Positions 7,705 to 17,733 of a DNA stretch of 44,536 nt are shown here, one piece after another. The position numbers and the translations under genes were made by a program. Positions within the stretch are counted from its first letter, which is position 1. Each line of letters begins with the position of its first letter. The DNA lies in NCBI GenBank assembly GCA_028286605.1, contig JAQBRE010000007.1, forward strand, positions 1-44,536. The letters are read 5' to 3'. The DNA comes from Parcubacteria group bacterium. GTDB taxonomy: Bacteria; Patescibacteriota; Minisyncoccia; Phycocordibacterales; Phycocordibacteraceae. The notes beneath the pieces are model-generated. The model was given only the letters and a program-made list of their open reading frames with translations, did no database searches and was not told the DNA's origin.

Positions 7705-9585
7705 ATGGATAATCCCGAACGGGTAACGTACTTTGCAGCAACAGATTCGCGCGGAAAGCGCGTGCCGTTTGGCTTGAAAGCGAAGGACCGTAATCGCCAC
7801 ATGTACGTGATCGGCAAGACGGGCATGGGTAAGTCGACGCTGCTTGAGAACATGGCGGTGCAGGATATTCGCAATGGCGAGGGATTGGCGTTCATCGATC
7901 CGCACGGTAGCGCCGTTGAGAAGCTGCTGGAATACGTGCCGGAGCATCGCTTGAAAGACGTAGTCTATTTCGCTCCGTTCGACCTCGACCAGCCGATCGC
8001 CTTCAACATCATGGAAGATGTGGGCTACGACAAGCGCCACCTCGTGGTGTCCGGCCTCATGGCGACGTTCAAGAAGATATGGGAAGACGCATGGAGCGCG
8101 CGTATGGAGTACATCCTTACCAACACGCTGCTCGCATTGCTTGAGTATCCGGGCGCCACGCTGCTTGGCGTGAACCGCATGTATACCGATAAGGCATACC
8201 GCAAGAAGGTGGTGGATAACATCAAGGACCCGGTGGTGAAGGATTTCTGGACGAAAGAATTCGCGAACTATGGCGACCGGTACACTCAGGAAGCGACGCC
8301 GGCGATTCAGAATAAGATCGGACAGTTCACGAGCAATCCGCTCATTCGCAATATCATCGGACAGGAAAAATCTTCCTTCGATATCCGTGAGCTGATGGAT
8401 GGCAAGAAGATATTACTCATCAATCTTTCAAAAGGACTGGTGGGTGATACGAACATGCGCCTGCTTGGCTCGATGCTAACGACGCGTATTTTCCTTGGCG
8501 CGATGAGCCGCGCGGAACTGGACCCGGGAGCGCTCCAGGCCAGCGTGCCGTTCTATTTCTATGTGGACGAATTTCAGAACTTCGCGAACGAGACATTCGC
8601 TGAGATTCTTTCCGAGGCTCGTAAATATAATCTGAACCTTATAATCGCGCACCAATACGTGGAGCAGATGGAGGAGCAGGTGCGTGCCGCCGTGTTCGGC
8701 AACGTAGGTACGACCGTCGCGTTCCGTGTGGGCCCATTCGATGCGGAAGTGCTGGAGACCGTGTTCAGTCCTGAATTCATGAAAGAGGATCTCGTGAACC
8801 TTGGCGCGTATCAGCTCTATCTTTCGCTGATGATCGACGGCGTGGGTTCTCGCCCCTTCTCTGCGACCACGATTCCTCCTATCGAAGTGCCGGCACGATC
8901 GTTCAAGAAAGAAGTGATAGAGATGTCACGACAGCAGTTCGGCAATGTGCGTGCTGGCATCGAGGAATCTATCCTTACCGAGCTCAATTCAACAGAAGGG
9001 GAAAACGGGCCGCCGGAACCGCCTGCAAAGAAAAACTATTCAAAAGCGCCAAGCAGTTCAGGTTCAAACTCAGGCTCAAGCGCACCGCGTGCTTCAACGC
9101 CACGGCCGACTGAAACCCGTACACCGCGCAGCGATGAGAATCGCGTGCCGCGCCCGAGCAGCGATCGTCCTGCGCGCGCGAATGATGATAGACCGCGCCC
9201 AAGCGAAGAGCGTCCGCGGCGCGTTGATGCGCCTCGGCCGCAGCAACCGCAAGAAGAACGCCCGCGTGCTTCAACGCCACGTCCTGCTGAGAATCGCGCA
9301 CCGCAGCAGACCCCGCAGAAATCTTCAGAAGACCTGAAAGCGATCCTTCGTGGCATGTCGGAATCTGCAGCGAAAGATAAACAGCAGTCGAAGCCGCAGC
9401 CGAAAGATGGCCCGAGTCCTCTTAAGGGCGCGCTCGCTGATGTACTTAAGAAGGACACGTCCGTGAGCGAGCCGATGCCCGCTCCGGCGCCGAAGGCGCC
9501 GGCCCAACCACAAGCCGAACCAGCAGCTGGTCCGTACGAAGTTCCTGAAGAAACATTACGTTCGCTCTTCCGCGACGGGAAGTAA
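7705..9585 (+). CDS. VirD4/TraG/HerA-like P-loop ATPase (type IV secretion-type DNA-binding) with disordered Pro/Arg-rich C-terminal tail
   Basis: 'MYVIGKTGMGKSTLLENMAVQDI', 'FIDPHGSAVEKLL', 'YFYVDEFQNFANETFAEILSEARKYNLNLIIAHQY'; low-complexity tail. Confidence 0.87.
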   Translation: MDNPERVTYFAATDSRGKRVPFGLKAKDRNRHMYVIGKTGMGKSTLLENMAVQDIRNGEGLAFIDPHGSAVEKLLEYVPEHRLKDVVYFAPFDLDQPIAFNIMEDVGYDKRHLVVSGLMATFKKIWEDAWSARMEYILTNTLLALLEYPGATLLGVNRMYTDKAYRKKVVDNIKDPVVKDFWTKEFANYGDRYTQEATPAIQNKIGQFTSNPLIRNIIGQEKSSFDIRELMDGKKILLINLSKGLVGDTNMRLLGSMLTTRIFLGAMSRAELDPGALQASVPFYFYVDEFQNFANETFAEILSEARKYNLNLIIAHQYVEQMEEQVRAAVFGNVGTTVAFRVGPFDAEVLETVFSPEFMKEDLVNLGAYQLYLSLMIDGVGSRPFSATTIPPIEVPARSFKKEVIEMSRQQFGNVRAGIEESILTELNSTEGENGPPEPPAKKNYSKAPSSSGSNSGSSAPRASTPRPTETRTPRSDENRVPRPSSDRPARANDDRPRPSEERPRRVDAPRPQQPQEERPRASTPRPAENRAPQQTPQKSSEDLKAILRGMSESAAKDKQQSKPQPKDGPSPLKGALADVLKKDTSVSEPMPAPAPKAPAQPQAEPAAGPYEVPEETLRSLFRDGK

Positions 9586-9672
9586 GGTGAAACTTTTTCA
9601 CTCGCCCATGCGTAGTAATGAGTGAAGAGATTACCCGACGCTAACGAGCCTTTACATGATTCGAGCATAGAT

Positions 9673-9709
9673 GGCCCATCCAGCTGCATAGAATGCAGCT
9701 GGATGGGCC
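9673..9709. repeat. Perfect 17-bp inverted repeat, 3-nt loop
   Basis: GGCCCATCCAGCTGCAT-AGA-ATGCAGCTGGATGGGCC, ending 6 bp upstream of TATACT (9716-9721). Confidence 0.95.
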
Positions 9710-9733
9710 GCTTGCTATACTGTCCGTACCACT

Positions 9734-10579
9734 ATGTCTAAACTCATCCTTGTTACCGGAGGCGCCGGCTTCATCGGTTCGCACCTCTGCGAACGCCTTG
9801 TGGCCGAAGGAAACACGGTTATATCTCTCGATAACTACTTCACCGGTTCACGCGAGAATCCCGTCGCGGGCGTGGAATATCGCGAAGGGCACACGAAGGA
9901 CATAGCAGCACTTATTCCAGAAACTCCGGACCTCGTATATCATCTTGGCGAATATTCGCGCGTCGAGAAAAGTCTGGAAGAGCCTGCGCTCGTGTGGGAC
10001 CTGAACAAAGCCGGTACGTTCGCTGTCGCAGAATTCTGTCGCACGAAGAAGGTGAAGATGCTCTATGCAGGTTCATCGACGAAGTTCGGCGATGGCGGCC
10101 TCGGTCGTGATCAGAGTCCGTATGCATGGACGAAAGCCACGAATACCGAACTCGTGCGTAACTATGGTGCATGGTACGGCATGAAGTATGCGATAACGTA
10201 TTTCTATAATGTGTACGGTCCGGGTGAGCGTGCAGGCTCATACGGAACCGTGATCGAGATATTCCGCCAGAAGCGGCTCGCAGGCGAGCCGCTCAGTGTT
10301 ACTGCGCCTGGCACGCAGAAGCGTAACTTCACGCATGTCGATGACATAATCGATGGTCTTATGCTTGTGGGTGCGAATGGCGAAGGAGATGAGTTCGGTA
10401 TCGGTAATGAGAAAGCGTATTCGATACTGGAAGTCGCGCAGCTATTCGGAAGCGAGATAGTCATGCGTCCGGAAGTGGCAGGGAATCGCATGGGCTCAGA
10501 TATCGATACGAGCAAGACACGCCTGCTCGGCTGGGAACCGAAGCGCAATTTAGAGGAGTATATCCGCGCGACTGCGTAA
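9734..10579 (+). CDS. NAD-dependent epimerase/dehydratase (extended SDR)
   Basis: 'ILVTGGAGFIGSHLCERLVAEGNTVISLDNYFTG', 'YNVYGPGER', 'RNFTHVDDI'. Confidence 0.92.
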   Translation: MSKLILVTGGAGFIGSHLCERLVAEGNTVISLDNYFTGSRENPVAGVEYREGHTKDIAALIPETPDLVYHLGEYSRVEKSLEEPALVWDLNKAGTFAVAEFCRTKKVKMLYAGSSTKFGDGGLGRDQSPYAWTKATNTELVRNYGAWYGMKYAITYFYNVYGPGERAGSYGTVIEIFRQKRLAGEPLSVTAPGTQKRNFTHVDDIIDGLMLVGANGEGDEFGIGNEKAYSILEVAQLFGSEIVMRPEVAGNRMGSDIDTSKTRLLGWEPKRNLEEYIRATA

Positions 10580-11799
10580 TGCCTATGAAGAAGATACTAA
10601 TCTTCTCGCTCAATTATTATCCGCGTTTCATCGGCGGAGCAGAGGTCGCTATAAAGGAGATTACGGATCGCATTGCGCCCGAGGAAATCGAATTTCATAT
10701 GATAACGCTTCGCTTCGATTCGAATCTCCCGAAGATTGAGAAGATCGGAAATGTGCTCGTACATCGTATCGGTTTCGCGAAGCCAGATGCGACGATCGCT
10801 GAGCTGAAAAAGTTTCCGCTGCACCTGAATAAATATTTCTATCAGTTCTTCGCAGCGAATTATGCAGCGAAGCTGCACCGGCAGCATCACTATGACGCTA
10901 CATGGGCAATGATGGCGCACTCGTGTGCGATACCTGCAGGCATCTTCAAGAAACGATACCCGAACGTAAAATATCTTTTGACGCTGCAGGAGGGAGATCC
11001 GCCTGAGTATATCGAACGGATGATGAAACCAGTCTGGTGGCTTTTCAAAGAAGGCTTCACGCGCGCTGATGCACTGCAGCCGATTTCGAATTTTCTGCTG
11101 GCATGGGGAAAGCGAATGGGGTTCGTGGGTACGGCTGATGTGATACCGAACGCGGTTGATACGAAGAAGTTCGGGGCTACGTTTCCTTTCGATGCGATTG
11201 CTGCAATGAAAGAGAAGCTTGGTAAGAAAGAGGGTGATACATTCCTTGTAACCACGTCGCGTCTCGTGCATAAGAATGCAGTGGACGACGTGATACGCAC
11301 GCTCCCGCTTCTTTCGGAGAATGTATCCTTTCTTATATATGGAATCGGACCGGATGAAGCGAAACTACGCGCACTTGCGAACGAGCTTGGAGTGGAATCA
11401 CGCGCACGCTTCATGGGGCAGATCGCGCATGCTGAGATGCCGCTGATGCTTGCGAGCTGTGATATTTTTATCCGCGCATCACGCTCGGAGGGAATGGGGA
11501 ATTCATTCCTTGAGGCTATGGCGGCAGGGCTTCCGGTTATCGCAACGCAGGAAGGAGGTATCGCAGATTTCCTATTCGATGCAGAATGTAACCCGGCCCA
11601 GCAGCCGACGGGGTGGGCAGTAGACGCTGATGCGCCGGATCAGATCGCGCACAAGGTTGAGAAGATACGCGCGTCGCCGGAGGCGACGCGCACGACCGTC
11701 GCGAATGCCCGTGCGATGGTCTTCTCAAAATATGATTGGGACACAATCGCTGCAGACATGAAAAATCTCTTTTATGAAGTGCTGAGCCCTGCTTCATGA
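10579..11799 (+). CDS. Glycosyltransferase family 4
   Basis: 'PRFIGGAEVAIKEIT', 'VIPNAVDTKKF', 'TSRLVHKNAVDDVIRTLPLL', 'SRSEGMGNSFLEAMAAGLPVIATQEGG'. Confidence 0.92.
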   Translation: MPMKKILIFSLNYYPRFIGGAEVAIKEITDRIAPEEIEFHMITLRFDSNLPKIEKIGNVLVHRIGFAKPDATIAELKKFPLHLNKYFYQFFAANYAAKLHRQHHYDATWAMMAHSCAIPAGIFKKRYPNVKYLLTLQEGDPPEYIERMMKPVWWLFKEGFTRADALQPISNFLLAWGKRMGFVGTADVIPNAVDTKKFGATFPFDAIAAMKEKLGKKEGDTFLVTTSRLVHKNAVDDVIRTLPLLSENVSFLIYGIGPDEAKLRALANELGVESRARFMGQIAHAEMPLMLASCDIFIRASRSEGMGNSFLEAMAAGLPVIATQEGGIADFLFDAECNPAQQPTGWAVDADAPDQIAHKVEKIRASPEATRTTVANARAMVFSKYDWDTIAADMKNLFYEVLSPAS

Positions 11800-11830
11800 A
11801 GCGACAAAGCAATCTTTAAATAGCGTACAC

Positions 11831-11870
11831 AAAAATGAACGCCGCCCCGAAAGGGCGGCGTTCATTTTTT
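11831..11870 (+). terminator. Intrinsic terminator
   Basis: AAAAATGAACGCCGCCC-cgaaa-GGGCGGCGTTCATTTTTT. Confidence 0.88.
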
Positions 11871-11976
11871 GCTCATGCCCTATACGTAAAATAGTTTTTA
11901 CGCGCAGAACGCTGAGGTCGGTTGAGCATCGCGCAGGGCGCAATTATTTATTTCGAAACTTTACTTAACACTCGTA

Positions 11977-13164
11977 ATGAAAATCAGTATGAAAATCTTA
12001 AAAGTTATACCTTCGATTCTTGCAATGCTTGGCATGCTCGCATTCGGCGCTCCTGCAGCATTCGCATCGACCATCAGCGTAGACAACAGCGGTAGCGCGA
12101 CGGTCACGAACTCAATTAATATCACCGCACACACCGGCGGCAACACTTCACACGGAGGTGCGTCAGGAACCGGCGGCATGGGTGGCAGCGCTACAAGCAT
12201 GAGCGGCGGCGTCGCTAGCGGAGGCACGGGCGGCTACGGCGGCTTTGGCGGTAACGGCGGCAGCATCACGACAGGTGCCGCTACCGGCGATGTCTCTATC
12301 GGAAACGATGTGAACACCACAGATACAGAGATCAGCGACACCGGCTCTGCAAATGAATTCAACACGAGCCTCGACACGTCTTCGGATGTTGGCGCTTCTC
12401 AGAACGCATCGATGAATGATGCAGCAAGCCACAGCGATCATTCGTCAACGGCTAACAGCACATCGAACACGAACGCTGCCTCGAATCAGGCAGGACAGGC
12501 AGCATCGTCTGCATCTCAGAGCGGTTCGAACAGCTCAGCTACCGATAACGGCGGTAGCTCGAATTCGAGCAACGCAAGCAACTCGTCGAGCGGAAATACC
12601 GCTTCGACAACGAACAATAGCGCAGCTCAGAATGCTTCCGCTTCCAACACGGATAACGGCAGCAGCGCGAATTCCGCGAGCTCGACCGCAGCGAACAGCA
12701 GCTCTAACTCGAACAGTTCTGCTTCACAGAACGCTTCTGCAAGCACGAGCAACTCGACACAGAATGCAGTAGACAATTCCGCAAGCGATTCAGCTTCTAG
12801 TGCATCTGCAAATCACAACGTAACGTCACTTCACTTCACGCGCACGTACGTCGGCGGCACTGATTCTGTAGTCGTGCATAACGGTGCTACGTCTAACGTA
12901 AGCAATGGCGCTTCGTTCGATGCATCAACAGGCAACAACACCTCGACGGGTGCAGCTGGTTCTAATGGTGGAAACGGCGGTACGGGAACTTCCTTCGGAA
13001 ATACCACGGCGACGACCACTCAGAACGGCGCATCTTCCGGTGCAAACGGCGGTGCAGGTGGTGACGGAGGCGTGGGTGGAATGATTTCTACCGGCGCATC
13101 TGCTCTTCACACGAATCTCGTTACCAGCTCTGGCTGGACTGTAACGCACATCACGCACTCATAA
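11977..13164 (+). CDS. Secreted Ser/Asn/Ala/Gly-rich repetitive surface protein
   Basis: Signal peptide ending 'GAPAAFAS'; long SNASNSSSG-type low-complexity segment flanked by related modules. Confidence 0.75.
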   Translation: MKISMKILKVIPSILAMLGMLAFGAPAAFASTISVDNSGSATVTNSINITAHTGGNTSHGGASGTGGMGGSATSMSGGVASGGTGGYGGFGGNGGSITTGAATGDVSIGNDVNTTDTEISDTGSANEFNTSLDTSSDVGASQNASMNDAASHSDHSSTANSTSNTNAASNQAGQAASSASQSGSNSSATDNGGSSNSSNASNSSSGNTASTTNNSAAQNASASNTDNGSSANSASSTAANSSSNSNSSASQNASASTSNSTQNAVDNSASDSASSASANHNVTSLHFTRTYVGGTDSVVVHNGATSNVSNGASFDASTGNNTSTGAAGSNGGNGGTGTSFGNTTATTTQNGASSGANGGAGGDGGVGGMISTGASALHTNLVTSSGWTVTHITHS

Positions 13165-13175
13165 TAGAGTCTCTC

Positions 13176-13201
13176 GAAAACAGGAGTTAACTCCTGTTTT
13201 C
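13176..13201 (+). terminator. Perfect 26-bp palindrome between the two surface-protein genes, possible terminator
   Basis: GAAAACAGGAGTTAACTCCTGTTTTC. Confidence 0.6.
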
Positions 13202-13277
13202 AGATATGGCTTTCTTCGCAGGAGGGCATATGTGAAAACAGGCAGAAAAGTTATTACACGCGCTAGCACCCTTACTC

Positions 13278-15818
13278 ATGACACTTCCTAGACTCAGTCG
13301 CACTATCGCGCTCGTGCTTATGGTCACGCTGGTCGGCAGCTCATTCGCCGGAGCGTTTCCACGTTCTGCGTATGCAGACGATGGTGGCAGTGATGCAGGA
13401 GGTGCACCCGCCATATCTGCTCCAGCGTCCGACCCCGCACCTGCAGCGACTGATTCAGCTCCAGCAACAACCGACCCTTCACCTCCTGCGAATACTATTG
13501 CAGCGGATACGTCAGCGACAGATACGCCTGCGGCGAATACGGAAATCGCTGCGAGCACAGCGAGCAGCACGCCTGGTACTTCTCCTGTAGATACTGCAGT
13601 GGTGACCGTAGATTCGGGCGCGCCTTCCGTACCTTCAGCTCCAAGCGGTGACAGTATCGCGACCACATCTTCTACCGAAGCAGCGAATACTGTTTCTACC
13701 ATTGCTTCTACAACGCAGCGGATCGTAGACACGATTGCTTCGAGTACCGGAACGACTACAACGCCGATAATTCAGTCCGGTGAAGCTGTCGCTGTCGCGA
13801 ACATTCTTAATATCGTGAATACGAACATCGTGAACTCGCAGGGCGCTGTCGTTCTGGGAAACTATTTCAATACTGCCACCAGTACTATCGATCTTCGTTC
13901 CAGCAATCCGTTTGGTGCGCTTGCCTGTGATCTTCTTTCCTGCGACAGCGGTGGAATCACGGTGAATGTAGGAAGTAACGCATCTATCGATAATGCGGTC
14001 GCGCTTTCTGCGGATTCCGGGGGCAACAATATAACCAGTAATACCAACGGCGTCATCAATACCGGAAATGCCTTCGCCGGCCTCAATCTGATAAATCTTG
14101 CGAATATGAATATCATCGATTCGAATTATCTGCTCGTCACGCTGAACGCCTTTCAGGGAATTAACGGTGATATCGTTTTCCCGAGTCTTACGAATTTCCT
14201 GAGCTCGCTCGCGCAAGGCGGTAATGGCGGATCATTCTCGGCGGACTCGACCGCTAACGTGCAGAACAATATAACGACGAATGCCGATTCAGGAAGTAAC
14301 AGCACAGACGCGGCTTCGTCTACCATCGCCACCGGCTCAGCACAAAGTTCGGGTAGCGTCTTCAATCGCATCAATGCCGCAAGCATCGGTGGCGGGAATG
14401 TCTCGATACTATTTCGCGTACAGGGTAATTGGGCAGGACAGATATTCGATGCGCCTGCAGGATTGAACTGGACGCGCGGAGCTGACGGCAGCATTCTTCT
14501 GTTCGGTGACCCGGGTTCAACGGGTACCGGTGCTGATCTTTCCAATACGAATATCACCGGCAGTACTACTGCGCATATTAATAACAATGTAAGTGTCACG
14601 GCGCTTACGGGCGACAATCATGCGGATGTTGCTGGCTCTGCACTCATTACGACGGGGAACGCGCTTGCGAGCGCGAATGTAGTGAATGTGGCGAACACGA
14701 ACGTTGTCGGTAAGAACTGGATTCTTGCGGTAGTGAATATCTTCGGCGATTTCAACGGCAACATCGCTTTCGGTCGCCCCGACCTATGGGTGGGGGAACA
14801 AGTTAGTACGCCCTCCTTCATTCAGAATGGCAGCCAGGTTACGTACAAATATTCGGTGATAAATAACGGTGATTCCAATGCGTCTGATGCGACCCTCACG
14901 GATACGCAGGATCTTGCTCATCTTGATATCTCGAATCCATCTGTGCCCTATACGACAGACGCGAACGGTCACTTGGTGTGGCAGCTCGGTGCGATTCCGG
15001 CAGGACGGGCAGTAGAAGTTACGTATCAGGCAACGGTTAAAGATTCGCCACCAGGCACCGCGATAACGAATTCAGTTACGGTGGGTGAGCACGAGACCGA
15101 TAACAACACGGTAGATAATACCGACACCGCAACCATCAATGCTTCTGAGCCGTCATTCAGCAGCCTCTCTTCAGCTTCCTTCGCGAACGATCTCGACCTT
15201 CATATCAAGGATAATAATCTCACTACAGCAGTTCCTGATCTTTCGAATATCACCGTTGAGCGTGGTGCTGCAACGACGACGATTTCGCGCGGCCATCAGG
15301 CACATGAAACGCTGACCGTTCGCAACGGTGGTTCTGCAGCGTCGCCAGCGCTTACGCTGCATGACATCATGCGCGATCCTTCCGGCACGATGATTCAGGA
15401 TCAGTCCGGATCGATCGGCGTACTTCAGCCGGGCGATGCCGTGACTATTGGATACGACCTCGCGTTTGCAGACGACGCGCCCGCAGGAACCTATGCGCTT
15501 ACCACCGTACTTTCTGCAGGTGACATGAGCGCCGCTGCGAACGATAACGGTACGCTCATATTGCAGGGCGCAGCGACAGGCGCGAAGGGCAGTGCAACCA
15601 AATCCGGAACGAAGTTTGATTCCGTGGGTTCGATTGCTGCAACGGTCGCGGGTTCGCTTACGACTAAGGTAGCGCATGCGTCTGATGGCAGCTTGGCAGC
15701 AGGGGCCGGCTTCGCCGGCATCTCCTGGCAGCTCGGCCTGATACTCTTCGTTCTGATTGCGCTTGCGCTTGGTCTCGGAACCACAGCCTTACGTATGCGC
15801 CGAACGCGCTCATCCTAG
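13278..15818 (+). CDS. Large exported surface protein: repeated modules, DUF11-like region, C-terminal TM anchor
   Basis: Signal peptide; repeated 'TGNA.A..N.VNxANxN(I/V)(V/I)...N' units; 'NGSQVTYKYSVINNGDSNASDATLTDTQDL'; C-terminal 'LGLILFVLIALALGLGTTALRMRRTRSS'. Confidence 0.78.
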   Translation: MTLPRLSRTIALVLMVTLVGSSFAGAFPRSAYADDGGSDAGGAPAISAPASDPAPAATDSAPATTDPSPPANTIAADTSATDTPAANTEIAASTASSTPGTSPVDTAVVTVDSGAPSVPSAPSGDSIATTSSTEAANTVSTIASTTQRIVDTIASSTGTTTTPIIQSGEAVAVANILNIVNTNIVNSQGAVVLGNYFNTATSTIDLRSSNPFGALACDLLSCDSGGITVNVGSNASIDNAVALSADSGGNNITSNTNGVINTGNAFAGLNLINLANMNIIDSNYLLVTLNAFQGINGDIVFPSLTNFLSSLAQGGNGGSFSADSTANVQNNITTNADSGSNSTDAASSTIATGSAQSSGSVFNRINAASIGGGNVSILFRVQGNWAGQIFDAPAGLNWTRGADGSILLFGDPGSTGTGADLSNTNITGSTTAHINNNVSVTALTGDNHADVAGSALITTGNALASANVVNVANTNVVGKNWILAVVNIFGDFNGNIAFGRPDLWVGEQVSTPSFIQNGSQVTYKYSVINNGDSNASDATLTDTQDLAHLDISNPSVPYTTDANGHLVWQLGAIPAGRAVEVTYQATVKDSPPGTAITNSVTVGEHETDNNTVDNTDTATINASEPSFSSLSSASFANDLDLHIKDNNLTTAVPDLSNITVERGAATTTISRGHQAHETLTVRNGGSAASPALTLHDIMRDPSGTMIQDQSGSIGVLQPGDAVTIGYDLAFADDAPAGTYALTTVLSAGDMSAAANDNGTLILQGAATGAKGSATKSGTKFDSVGSIAATVAGSLTTKVAHASDGSLAAGAGFAGISWQLGLILFVLIALALGLGTTALRMRRTRSS

Positions 15819-15834
15819 ATAAGATACAAGATTT

Positions 15835-16587
15835 CTAAGTCTTTTCTAAAAGAGCAATCGAGCGGCTGGCGCTGATAGGCCTGATAGTACTTCTATATCC
15901 TCTGAATAACGTAAGGAATGTCTCTAAGTCTGCTCCCATGAGATCGTAATGCAATTCACCAATGAATATTCTTGGAGCCTGCCTTCGCTTGCTCGAAGAG
16001 AACATACGATACTCAGCACCTTCAATATCAAACTTCACGACATCGACCGGATCTTTCAGAATTGAATCGAGCAGAATTGACCTTACCTGGATCTTCTTTG
16101 AATTCTTGCGCTCGTAGATAGAAGATGCAATTGAAGACTGAGAAGCATAAAAGTCTATCGTTCCTTCCGTATCAGAAACAGCAGCGTTTATGCAGGATAC
16201 ATTCTTGATTGAATCCATGTTTTTCTCGAGGACAGCGAAGTTTCCTGGCTCAGGCTCGTATACCGTTATGTGCGCCTGCGGATACTTCGATGCAAAAAAT
16301 AACGTCGCGGTACCGATGTGGCCGCCGATGTCGATAATAGTCTTTAGAGAATCTCCGTTGAAATTATATTCTTTATCGACGAACACTTCGTGCAGCGCAG
16401 CGATGTCTGCCGCGTCTCGCAAGTAGAAAGCATATTTGTTCTTACTAATGTACAAATGTACCTTGCGCGGCTTACGGCCAAGAGTCTTTTTTCTGAGCGG
16501 AATCGAAATCAGAGAAAGAAAAAGCAAAGGGGGGGTTTTGCCCCCTAAAGCTTTTGCTATGGACCAGTAGGAGATTATTGTTCGCAT
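15835..16587 (-). CDS. FkbM family methyltransferase, start trimmed to internal ATG
   Basis: 'TIIDIGGHIGTATLFFASKYPQAHITVYEPEPGNFAVLEKNM', 'VVKFDIEGAEYRM'. The full ORF to 16821 would overlap the divergent GT gene. Confidence 0.85.
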   Translation of the reverse strand: MRTIISYWSIAKALGGKTPPLLFLSLISIPLRKKTLGRKPRKVHLYISKNKYAFYLRDAADIAALHEVFVDKEYNFNGDSLKTIIDIGGHIGTATLFFASKYPQAHITVYEPEPGNFAVLEKNMDSIKNVSCINAAVSDTEGTIDFYASQSSIASSIYERKNSKKIQVRSILLDSILKDPVDVVKFDIEGAEYRMFSSSKRRQAPRIFIGELHYDLMGADLETFLTLFRGYRSTIRPISASRSIALLEKT

Positions 16588-16665
16588 AGAAGTGTGTCTT
16601 TGGCAGAAGTATATCAGTTCGGTGTCTGAAACCTCAGGCGGCGCGGGCTGGTACAATGAATATAT

Positions 16666-17733
16666 ATGCGGCTCTGCATAGCCACTCCTTTGTACCCGCC
16701 TGAACCTGGCGGCCCTGCTACCTATGCAAAAACGCTGGAAGAAGGCCTCCCTGCGCTCGGCTGGGAAGTATCCTTGGTTACATTCAGTGAGGTTCGGCAT
16801 CTGCCCAGCGGTATACGCCATATCGCGTACATGCTTCGCGTATTGAAGGCAGGCAAAGATGCAGACGTGATACTGGCACTTGATCCTGTTTCAGTAGGAT
16901 GGCCGGCGGCTATCGCCGCCGGCCTCATGCGCAAACCATTCGTCGTAAAGATCGTCGGCGATTTCGCCTGGGAGCAGGGCACGCAGCGTGCAGGTATAAC
17001 TGTGCCGCTCGATGTCTTCGCGCGTACGCGTCGCGTACCATTCTTCGTTTCCATTCTTCGCTCCGTGCAAGAATATGTCGCGCAGCACGCACGCACTATC
17101 ATCGTGCCAAGCATCTATCTGAAAAGTATCGTCACCGCATGGGGAATCGATCCAACGAAGATCGAAGTCGTATACAATGCGCTTTCTATCGATGAAGTAA
17201 TTCCTGAAAAAATACTTCCGCCACACACGATCGTTTCCGTCGCACGACTCGTACCATGGAAAGGAATGCGGGAACTTATCGATGCAGTCGCACAGGTGCG
17301 AAAAGAAGTACCGGATGCGACGCTCATTATTATTGGCGACGGACCGGAGCGTGCGGCACTGGAAGCGCATGCGCGCGACACCGCATCAGATTCTGTACAG
17401 TTCTTAGGCGCACTCTCGCACCCGGAGACCTTGGCCAATATGCGTGCAGCGAGCGTTTTTGCATTGAACTCAACGTACGAAGGTCTTTCACATGTCCTTA
17501 TCGAGGCGCTGCTGTTCGGTACACCGATCGTCGCAAGCGACGCAGGAGGTAACCCGGAACTCATTACGAACGAACAGAATGGTTTACTCGTACCAACGGG
17601 AGATACGCAGGCGCTCACGCAAGCGCTCGTACGTGCACTGCAGGGCCCCAAATTCTCTGCATCACCTGTGGTAGAACGTTTCGCGCTCCCGACGATGCTC
17701 AAAGAAACGAGTGCGATCCTTTCTCGCATATGA
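16666..17733 (+). CDS. Glycosyltransferase family 4
   Basis: 'YPPEPGGPATYAKTLEEGL', 'VSVARLVPWKGMRELIDAV', 'STYEGLSHVLIEALLFGTPIVASDAGGNPE'. Confidence 0.92.
   Translation: MRLCIATPLYPPEPGGPATYAKTLEEGLPALGWEVSLVTFSEVRHLPSGIRHIAYMLRVLKAGKDADVILALDPVSVGWPAAIAAGLMRKPFVVKIVGDFAWEQGTQRAGITVPLDVFARTRRVPFFVSILRSVQEYVAQHARTIIVPSIYLKSIVTAWGIDPTKIEVVYNALSIDEVIPEKILPPHTIVSVARLVPWKGMRELIDAVAQVRKEVPDATLIIIGDGPERAALEAHARDTASDSVQFLGALSHPETLANMRAASVFALNSTYEGLSHVLIEALLFGTPIVASDAGGNPELITNEQNGLLVPTGDTQALTQALVRALQGPKFSASPVVERFALPTMLKETSAILSRI

Noticed and set aside
13176-13201. 26-bp palindrome GAAAACAGGAGTTAACTCCTGTTTTC as a novel operator
   Set aside because: Its position at the 3' end of a gene with an A/T-ended stem fits an ordinary terminator.
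11961-13732. Long antisense ORFs opposite the surface-protein genes (e.g. 11961-12227, 12163-12441, 13187-13732, minus strand)
   Set aside because: Low-complexity translations mirroring the repetitive GC-rich coding strand; no recognisable domains or start signals.
16588-16821. N-terminal 78-aa extension of the FkbM ORF
   Set aside because: Would overlap the divergent GT4 gene; the internal ATG at 16587 gives a normal protein.
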